A stretch of DNA of 6,635 nt, from assembly GCA_025350945.1 (NCBI GenBank), contig JANXWW010000366.1:1-6635 (forward strand), written 5' to 3'. The notes beneath the pieces were generated by a model, which saw nothing but the letters and a program-made list of their open reading frames with translations, was not told where the DNA came from and searched no databases. Shown piece after piece: positions 1-4,091 of this stretch (positions within the stretch are counted from its first letter, which is position 1; every line of letters begins with the position of its first letter). The position numbers and the translations under genes are program-made. The stretch is from Burkholderiales bacterium (GTDB lineage Bacteria; Pseudomonadota; Gammaproteobacteria; Burkholderiales; Usitatibacteraceae).

Positions 1-334
1 GTTGGCCGGTGAGATTGGGACGACGGCGCGGTTTGAATCCGAGGCGGGGCTAGCGCTTTATGTTGGCATGGCGGCGCTGGACAATAGCTCAGGTAAGAAG
101 AGTGGATCACGCACACCACGGCAGGTCAACACGCGCGCCAAAGCGGCGATGATGGTGGCCGTTGCACGGCATATTCCGCAGGTGGCGTCATCAAAAGCTT
201 ATTACGACAAGAAACGTGCGGAAGGCAAACAACACAATCAAGCGGTACGTGCCTTGGGGCGGCAGATGGTGCGCGTGATCTGGGCACTCGTCAAAAGCAA
301 CCGAACTTACGAAGATCGATCAAAAAACACTTGA
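1..334 (+). mobile_element. IS110-family insertion sequence, 3' portion, right boundary not resolved
   Basis: The transposase fragment marks an insertion sequence entering from the left. IS110-family elements generally lack terminal inverted repeats and make little or no target duplication, so I cannot place the right end from sequence alone; it probably lies somewhere in 335-540. In IS110-group elements the bridge RNA is encoded upstream of the transposase, which is outside this window. In the IS1111 group it is encoded downstream, which would put it in 335-627. The interval given is the minimum supported extent. Confidence 0.6.
2..334 (+). CDS. IS110-family transposase, C-terminal part (5' end outside window)
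   Basis: The open frame runs in from the left edge and ends at TGA 332-334. The TTG at base 2 is most likely an internal Leu codon, not a start. The 110 visible residues match the C-terminal Transposase_20 (IS116/IS110/IS902) domain: a GEIGTTARFESEAGLALYVG-type opening (about residues 3-22), the LDNSSGK block (26-32), an AYYDKKRAEGK block (66-76) and a basic helix with AVRALGRQMVRVIW (81-94). In this family the RuvC-like domain with the acidic catalytic residues is N-terminal, so it lies outside the window. The conserved nucleophilic Ser of the C-terminal domain probably falls in the NSSGK stretch (inference). Known members carry out site-specific recombination of a circular intermediate guided by a bridge RNA. 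The visible part shows no internal stop or frameshift, so this could be an intact element cut by the window edge. The gene points toward the 3' end of the LysR gene and should not drive it. Confidence 0.88.
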   Translation: MAGEIGTTARFESEAGLALYVGMAALDNSSGKKSGSRTPRQVNTRAKAAMMVAVARHIPQVASSKAYYDKKRAEGKQHNQAVRALGRQMVRVIWALVKSNRTYEDRSKNT

Positions 335-399
335 AAATCCTAGCGGGATGTTCAGGTCTTGCAATATCATATTTAGCACGGTTGGTAGGCTGGTTAGAT

Positions 400-432
400 C
401 AAGCCCAACATTGGCAATGCTTTGGGGGCTTG
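400..432. repeat. Bulged inverted repeat / hairpin downstream of transposase
   Basis: CAAGCCCAA (400-408) pairs with TTGGGGGCTTG (422-432), leaving two G residues bulged. Inside it CATT (409-412) pairs with AATG (416-419) around a GGC loop, with two unpaired bases (CT, 420-421) on the right arm. This gives about 13 base pairs in a 33-nt element, starting 66 bp after the transposase stop. No U-rich tract follows, so it is not an intrinsic terminator. It may be part of the insertion sequence's structured 3' end, or a pre-existing palindromic target. Confidence 0.5.
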
Positions 433-473
433 CCTCTTGCTACTAAGCTGGGCACTTTCACAACGAACTTAGG

Positions 474-490
474 TTCCCGCATGCGCGGAA
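474..490. repeat. Short REP-like palindrome
   Basis: The 17-nt TTCCCGCATGCGCGGAA folds as TTCC and CGC arms against GCG and GGAA, with one bulged C and a central GCATGC. With the following ACGAC it resembles the TTCCCGC...GCGGGAA-type intergenic repeats scattered in many proteobacterial genomes, which translate as SRMRGND peptides. It could be a single degenerate copy. A T-rich run begins 8 nt after the stem, which is too far for a normal terminator. Confidence 0.45.
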
Positions 491-627
491 ACGACAAGTT
501 TTTTATTTTCGAGGAACTCATAAGGCAAGTCTAATATCCACAGGCAGTTTGAGGCATTTATGCTTTGGAAATGCACACTAAATAAGGCGTTTGGTTTTTA
601 TGAAGCTGGCAGCCTCAGCCGCTCATG

Positions 628-1533
628 TCATTTCCGAGATACTGTTTTCAACGTGCTCGCCAAATAATCAACAAACACCCGCGTCTTCAGCGGGGCGTGT
701 TTGCGGCTGGGGTAGCAGGCATAAACCGACAATGGTGGTCGCGCATAGTCGGGAAGAATCCTTTTTAGCTGGTGCCCGAGAATATCCGCGTCGATCAGAA
801 AATCCGCCAGTAACGCTACGCCCAAACCAGCCGCGCACATACTCACAATTGCACTCGCGTCATTGAGAATCAAATTTCCGCTGGTGCTAATGGCGCGGGT
901 TTCCTTGTCGCTCGATTCCAGTTCCCATTCGAGCAGCGTGTTGTTATTGACGAGCCGAAATTGCAGGCAATTGTGGTGAACCAGGTCGTCCACAGTTTTC
1001 GGCTCTCCAAATCGTTTCAAATAGGAATGTGCCGCGTAGGGCGCAACATTGAAACTGAAAATTTTGCGCGCGACCATCCCGCTATTGGGCAAGCGCCCGC
1101 CGCGTAGCGCCATGTCGAAGCGGTCCGCCACCAAATCAGCAAACCGGTCATCAAGCACAAGTTCAATTTGGATCTGCGGGTATTTCGCCAAAAACGCGGG
1201 CAGCAACGGCAAAATCACCGCCTTCCCCACGGTCACTGAACACGACACCCGCAGCAAACCCATTGGCGTACTGCGATGTTCAAGCAGCGCCTGATCGGCG
1301 GACTCCAGATCGCGCACCGCACCGCGACAGCGGTCAAAAAAAAGCTGACCGTCCTCGGTCATTGACAAGCTGCGCGTGGTGCGATTGAGCAGCCGCGTCG
1401 CCAAATGATCTTCCAGTCTTGCCACGTTTTTTGACACAGCAGCGGGTGAAATATCGAGCATGCGTGCCGCGCGCGTAAAGCTGCCGGTGTCGACCGTTTT
1501 AATGAAAGAAAGAATGCCAGGAAGACTTTTCAT
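628..1533 (-). CDS. LysR-family transcriptional regulator (CrgA-like type)
   Basis: This encodes a 301-residue protein, the normal length for LysR regulators. The N-terminal winged helix-turn-helix spans about residues 1-60, with the recognition region around GSFTRAARMLDISPAAVSK (17-35), followed by RLEDHLATRLLNRTTRSLSMTEDG. A linker helix to about residue 88 leads into a type 2 periplasmic-binding-like effector domain (about 90-295). That domain includes LVLDDRFADLVADRFDMALR and the GLGVALLADFLI block, typical of the group that controls adjacent oxidoreductases. The start is the ATG at 1533-1531, preceded by AGGA (complement of 1536-1539) only 2 nt away; starting later would destroy the helix-turn-helix. 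It is divergent from the oxidoreductase-efflux genes and shares a 158-bp promoter region with them, so it probably autoregulates and controls them (inference). It does not look like MexT, the usual LysR activator of mexEF-oprN. The inducer is unknown. Confidence 0.93.
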   Translation of the reverse strand: MKSLPGILSFIKTVDTGSFTRAARMLDISPAAVSKNVARLEDHLATRLLNRTTRSLSMTEDGQLFFDRCRGAVRDLESADQALLEHRSTPMGLLRVSCSVTVGKAVILPLLPAFLAKYPQIQIELVLDDRFADLVADRFDMALRGGRLPNSGMVARKIFSFNVAPYAAHSYLKRFGEPKTVDDLVHHNCLQFRLVNNNTLLEWELESSDKETRAISTSGNLILNDASAIVSMCAAGLGVALLADFLIDADILGHQLKRILPDYARPPLSVYACYPSRKHAPLKTRVFVDYLASTLKTVSRK

Positions 1534-1568
1534 AATCCTATTTGATTATTAACTTTTGATTGATAGTG

Positions 1569-1574
1569 ATTGTA
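1569..1574 (-). promoter_or_regulatory. Possible -10 element for the LysR gene
   Basis: Read on the minus strand this hexamer is TACAAT, five of six matches to the sigma-70 -10 consensus, 35 nt upstream of the LysR ATG. No good -35 box sits 17 nt further upstream; the 22-bp dyad starts 12 nt beyond the hexamer and covers the spacer and -35 area. That position would suit autorepression. This is inferred from position and match only. Confidence 0.3.
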
Positions 1575-1586
1575 GCTATTTTGGAC

Positions 1587-1608
1587 TAATCATTTGATGT
1601 AATGATTA
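1587..1608. promoter_or_regulatory. Perfect 22-bp dyad, candidate LysR operator
   Basis: TAATCATT (1587-1594) and AATGATTA (1601-1608) are exact inverted repeats separated by TGATGT. The dyad centre is about 64 bp from the LysR start and 94 bp from the oxidoreductase start, inside the only divergent intergenic region. LysR regulators typically bind interrupted AT-rich dyads in such places, usually described as T-N11-A. This dyad has an even-numbered centre, so it fits the general shape and not the strict spacing. It is the strongest operator candidate in the window. Confidence 0.5.
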
Positions 1609-1612
1609 CTAT
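1607..1612 (+). promoter_or_regulatory. Possible -10 element for the oxidoreductase/efflux operon
   Basis: TACTAT matches four of six -10 consensus bases and overlaps the right arm of the 22-bp dyad. The nearest -35-like hexamer, TTGGAC at 1581-1586, is 20 nt away, too long for good sigma-70 spacing. That would fit an activator-dependent promoter, though a dyad this close to the start site would more usually repress. Support is weak. Confidence 0.2.
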
Positions 1613-1624
1613 AGTTGTCGCAAT

Positions 1625-1652
1625 GCAGCAATCGACCTAACGCAGCAATTGA
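1625..1652. repeat. Short direct repeat in the oxidoreductase leader
   Basis: GCAGCAATCGA (1625-1635) and GCAGCAATTGA (1642-1652) differ at one base and are offset by 17 bp, lying 40-67 bp upstream of the oxidoreductase ATG. Direct repeats about two helical turns apart can be a tandem protein-binding site, but two short copies may be chance. Confidence 0.3.
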
Positions 1653-1691
1653 TCCACCTAGCTCATCGACGAACCTTATCATCTGAAACAC

Positions 1692-2696
1692 ATGGCATCC
1701 CAAAACATAACCTCAGCGAAACCAATTAACGTGGCACCCTGCGTCGAGATCAACGTCGAGGCCGTGGCGCTGTGTCCATTTGCGCTGGACGATGTTCGTA
1801 ACGAACGCAGCGCTCATCGCAGCGACACACAAATACAAATCGGTGTTGGCATTGCCGGGCTGGTGGCGCGCGATGTCGCGACCGCACAACAAAAATTCAG
1901 GCGCGGCGATGAAGTCTGGTCAAGAATGCCGGTGTCGCTTCAACCAGACGTAAAACGTGTACTGCTTAATCCGGCCAAAGTATTCAAATTATCGCTCGGC
2001 ATTACGCTCGAACAAGCAGCCACGCTGGGCGATTCGGGTCTGATGGCCTTGTATGCGGTCGAAATGTCCGGCGTTCAGCGCGGCGGTCGGCTATTAATTC
2101 ACGGTGCAGCAAATCCTTTTGGCAGTGCAGCGATCTCACTTGCCACGCATCTCGGTGCCCATGTGATTGCCACCGTCGATTTACCGCATGAGCAACGGGT
2201 CGCTGAGGCCGCAGGCGCGCGGCATGTGGGCCTCGCGCGGTCACGAGATATTGCGCCGACCTTGCGCGATTGGATCAGCAAGGACGGAGCCAAAGGTACT
2301 ACAAAGGCTGGAATCAGCGCCGTGCTTGACGGTGCGTTTCTCGAAAACGCCGCACTGAATCTAGACTTGCTGGCACCGGGCGGATGCTTGGTAACGTGCC
2401 TGATGAAAGGCAACGCCGCCTCAGAAACACAGTTTGCGTTTGCGGATGCAATGGCCAGATTTGCCGAAAAGAAAATTCACGTGAAATTTGTATCAGGCCA
2501 GGATTTGGAAAATGCTGAATTGACCGACGTACCGCAGATGGCACGCGTCATCAGTGAAGCGCTGGCCACACGCAGATATCAACCCGTGGTTGGTCAGGTG
2601 CTGTCGCCAGATGAATTGGTGAATGCCTTGGCGATGCTGAACCACGGCGGGGTCGTGGGCAGCCTGGTTTTAAAACCAGGTGAGATTCGTATTTAA
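1692..2696 (+). CDS. Zinc-free MDR / quinone oxidoreductase-like protein (MexS-like position)
   Basis: This encodes a 334-residue protein of the medium-chain dehydrogenase/reductase superfamily. A divergent GroES-like part covers about residues 1-100 (EINVEAVALCPFALDDVR, then GVGIAGLVA and FRRGDEVW). A Rossmann domain starts near 130, with LLIHGAANPFGSAAISLA (134-151), VIATVD and LDGAFLENAALNLDLLAPGG. No structural or catalytic zinc cysteine cluster is visible. Family members reduce quinones or other alpha,beta-unsaturated carbonyls with NADPH. Here the usual AAGGVG cofactor motif reads AANPFG, and the first ~20 residues typical of the family are missing. The ATG at 1692 is the only ATG after the in-frame TAG at 1659-1661, and it has no clear Shine-Dalgarno sequence. 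The gene lies 87 bp upstream of the adaptor gene on the same strand. By context it may play the role of MexS, the oxidoreductase linked to mexEF in Pseudomonas aeruginosa; substrate and orthology are unproven. Confidence 0.82.
   Translation: MASQNITSAKPINVAPCVEINVEAVALCPFALDDVRNERSAHRSDTQIQIGVGIAGLVARDVATAQQKFRRGDEVWSRMPVSLQPDVKRVLLNPAKVFKLSLGITLEQAATLGDSGLMALYAVEMSGVQRGGRLLIHGAANPFGSAAISLATHLGAHVIATVDLPHEQRVAEAAGARHVGLARSRDIAPTLRDWISKDGAKGTTKAGISAVLDGAFLENAALNLDLLAPGGCLVTCLMKGNAASETQFAFADAMARFAEKKIHVKFVSGQDLENAELTDVPQMARVISEALATRRYQPVVGQVLSPDELVNALAMLNHGGVVGSLVLKPGEIRI
2663..2680. repeat. Perfect 18-bp palindrome at the 3' end of the oxidoreductase gene
   Basis: CCTGGTTTTAAAACCAGG is exactly self-complementary. 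As RNA it would form a 7-bp stem with a UUAA loop, 13 nt before the stop codon. No T tract follows directly, so it is not a standard terminator. It could be a protein-binding dyad about 110 bp upstream of the adaptor start, or an mRNA-stabilising or attenuating hairpin. The codons it occupies (parts of SLVLKPGE) fit the normal C-terminal strand of the family, so chance plus coding constraint is also possible. Confidence 0.5.
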
Positions 2697-2783
2697 CGAC
2701 GCAGCATGCGCGCGCACCACGGTTTGTATTTCTTTTTTTTAGTTTCAAACCTGCTTCGAATATTTTTTGTTTTAGAGGAAAAC
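2697..2783 (+). promoter_or_regulatory. T-rich leader and ribosome binding site of the adaptor gene
   Basis: This is the 87-bp gap between the oxidoreductase stop and the adaptor ATG. It starts GC-rich (a CATGCGCGCGC stretch at 2705-2715) and then turns T-rich, with eight T at 2733-2740 and another T-rich run at 2761-2773. AGAGGA at 2774-2779, 4 nt before the ATG at 2784, is a strong Shine-Dalgarno sequence and fixes that start. No convincing -35/-10 pair is visible, so read-through from the oxidoreductase gene is the simplest assumption. There is no stable hairpin in front of the T run. Confidence 0.6.
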
Positions 2784-4073
2784 ATGAGCACACTATTTCG
2801 CAATAAACTTTTCAGTCACCGCCGTGGCCTAGCAAGCATCGCTACTCTCGCCACACTGTTGTTGCTGAACGCCTGCGGCAAAGGCAACGCTGAAGGCGGC
2901 GGCGCACTTGGTGGCGCACCGCCCGCACCAACCGTGAGTGTGGCCACGGTGATGCAAAAAGAAGTCAGCGATGGCGATGAGTTTTCAGGTCGCTTCGAGG
3001 CAACTGATTTTGTCGAGGTGCGTCCGCGCGTCGCCGGTTATTTGACCAAGGTGCATTTTCAGGCGGGCAGCCTGGTCAAAAAAGGTGATCTGCTATTCAC
3101 TATTGATCCACGCCCTTATGAAGCCGATGCCGCCAAGGCCGATGCCGATTTAAAGCGCGCGGAAACATCACGTGAACTGGCGCGGGCGGAAGTCACGCGT
3201 GCTGAAAAATTATTGGCAGCCACCGCCATTTCGCAACAGGAATTTGATCAGCGCACGGCCACACTCAAGGATCAGGAATCGGCCGGTAAAGCCGCACGCG
3301 CCGCACTCACCAGCGCCAGACTAAACACGGAATATGCCGCGATTCGCGCGCCGATCAGCGGCCGTATTTCACGCGCTGAAGTGACTGTCGGCAATCTGGT
3401 TACGCCTGGCACCACGATGCTCACCACCATTGCCTCGCAAGATCCGATCCATGTCTATTTCGATATCGATGAGCAACAGTTGTTGAAATATGAATCACTG
3501 CGTAAAACCAGCAGCGATGCAGGTGCAGGTGCTGGTAAAAATCTGATCTCATTGGGCCTCAATAACGAAAACAATTATCCGCATCAGGGCCGCGTTGATT
3601 TTATTGACAATCGCCTGGATGCCCGCACCGGCACGATTCGCGGTCGCGCCGTGTTCGATAATAAAGATCGGTTATTTACGCCCGGTGTATTCGCAAAATT
3701 AAAGCTCGCCAGTGCTGGCACTTACAACGCTGTGTTGATTACCGACCGCGCCATCGGCACGGATCAAAGCAAGAAGTTTGTGCTGGTCGTTGACAAGGAA
3801 AACAAGGCCAACTATCGCGAGATCAAACTTGGGCCGCTGGTGGATGGATTGCGGGTCGTGAAAGAAGGCTTACAGCCGGGCGAATCGATCATCGTCAATG
3901 GGCTGCAGCGTGTGCGCCCCGGCATTCAGGTACAGCCGGAAAAAACAGCGATGCTGCCGGTGGGTACGAATGCGGTAGCCACGGCTGAACAAAAACCGAA
4001 ACCTGTAGCAAAGACGGAACCTGCGGCATCGGCATCGACAGCGGCAGCAAGCAAACCGTCCATCGCCAAATAA
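2784..4073 (+). CDS. mexE: MexE-like RND efflux periplasmic adaptor lipoprotein
   Basis: This encodes a 429-residue membrane fusion protein that bridges an inner-membrane RND pump to an outer-membrane channel. A basic N-terminus and hydrophobic stretch (16-28) lead to the lipobox LNAC with Cys31 as lipidation site, then a Gly/Ala/Pro-rich linker. The barrel-sandwich (lipoyl) halves are VEVRPRVAGYLTKVHFQAG with VKKGDLLFTIDPRPYEA (77-114) and IRAPISGRISRAEVTVGNLV (187-206). They flank an Ala/Lys/Glu-rich alpha-hairpin (about 113-180). The beta-barrel follows, with RTGTIRGRAVFDN (281-293), and the membrane-proximal domain has TDRAIGTDQSKKFVLVVD (320-337). An Ala/Pro/Lys-rich tail fills roughly 395-429. 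The motif wording closely follows Pseudomonas MexE. An ATG at 2706 would extend the frame by 26 residues, but the strong Shine-Dalgarno site and the lipoprotein signal favour 2784. The pump gene follows after 18 bp, so the two are almost certainly co-transcribed. Substrates cannot be read from sequence; MexEF-type pumps export chloramphenicol, fluoroquinolones and trimethoprim. Confidence 0.93.
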   Translation: MSTLFRNKLFSHRRGLASIATLATLLLLNACGKGNAEGGGALGGAPPAPTVSVATVMQKEVSDGDEFSGRFEATDFVEVRPRVAGYLTKVHFQAGSLVKKGDLLFTIDPRPYEADAAKADADLKRAETSRELARAEVTRAEKLLAATAISQQEFDQRTATLKDQESAGKAARAALTSARLNTEYAAIRAPISGRISRAEVTVGNLVTPGTTMLTTIASQDPIHVYFDIDEQQLLKYESLRKTSSDAGAGAGKNLISLGLNNENNYPHQGRVDFIDNRLDARTGTIRGRAVFDNKDRLFTPGVFAKLKLASAGTYNAVLITDRAIGTDQSKKFVLVVDKENKANYREIKLGPLVDGLRVVKEGLQPGESIIVNGLQRVRPGIQVQPEKTAMLPVGTNAVATAEQKPKPVAKTEPAASASTAAASKPSIAK

Positions 4074-4078
4074 TCCAA

Positions 4079-4083
4079 ACGGA
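4079..4083 (+). promoter_or_regulatory. Weak ribosome binding site of the pump gene
   Basis: ACGGA, 8 nt before the ATG at 4092, is the only Shine-Dalgarno-like sequence in the 18-bp gap after the adaptor stop. It is much weaker than the site before the adaptor gene. The start is nonetheless firm, because MNFSRFFVDRPIFAAVLS is the conserved N-terminus of RND pumps. Confidence 0.4.
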
Positions 4084-4091
4084 CAATTGAT

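Larger units (their letters stand above)
335..627. other. Intergenic region between transposase and LysR gene, no convincing gene
   Basis: This 293-bp stretch lies between the transposase stop and the LysR stop on the opposite strand. A 67-codon frame starting with TTG at 331 shows no recognisable protein features, and its C-terminal half reads through a REP-like repeat (GSRMRGNDK), typical of spurious translation. The stretch holds three inverted repeats: a bulged hairpin at 400-432, a compact one at 474-490, and a 6-bp stem (GCATTT 554-559 with AAATGC 569-574, 9-nt loop). A T-rich run (TTTTTTATTTT) lies at 499-509. None of these makes a standard intrinsic terminator for either flanking gene. 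Part of the region is probably the right end of the insertion sequence and the rest its target site. Confidence 0.6.

Noticed and set aside
331..534. 67-codon plus-strand frame after the transposase
   Set aside because: It starts with TTG overlapping the transposase stop, shows no family features, and reads through a REP-like repeat (SRMRGND), a common spurious translation.
554..625. Intrinsic terminator for the LysR gene
   Set aside because: The stem at 554-574 and a bulged stem near 605-624 are both possible, but neither is followed by a T tract on the minus strand.
591..1294. Plus-strand frames at 591-866 and 1049-1294
   Set aside because: Both lie wholly or mostly antisense to the well-supported LysR gene, and neither resembles a known protein.
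1587..1675. MexT-type binding box (ATCA-N5-GTCGAT-N4-ACYAT as I recall it)
   Set aside because: Fragments occur (ATCA at 1589, ACTAT at 1608, ATCGAC at 1631 and 1665), but never with the right spacing on either strand.
2706..2783. Upstream ATG start for the adaptor at 2706
   Set aside because: The added 26 residues would place a second hydrophobic stretch before the lipoprotein signal. AGAGGA at 2774-2779 and the lipobox position support the ATG at 2784.
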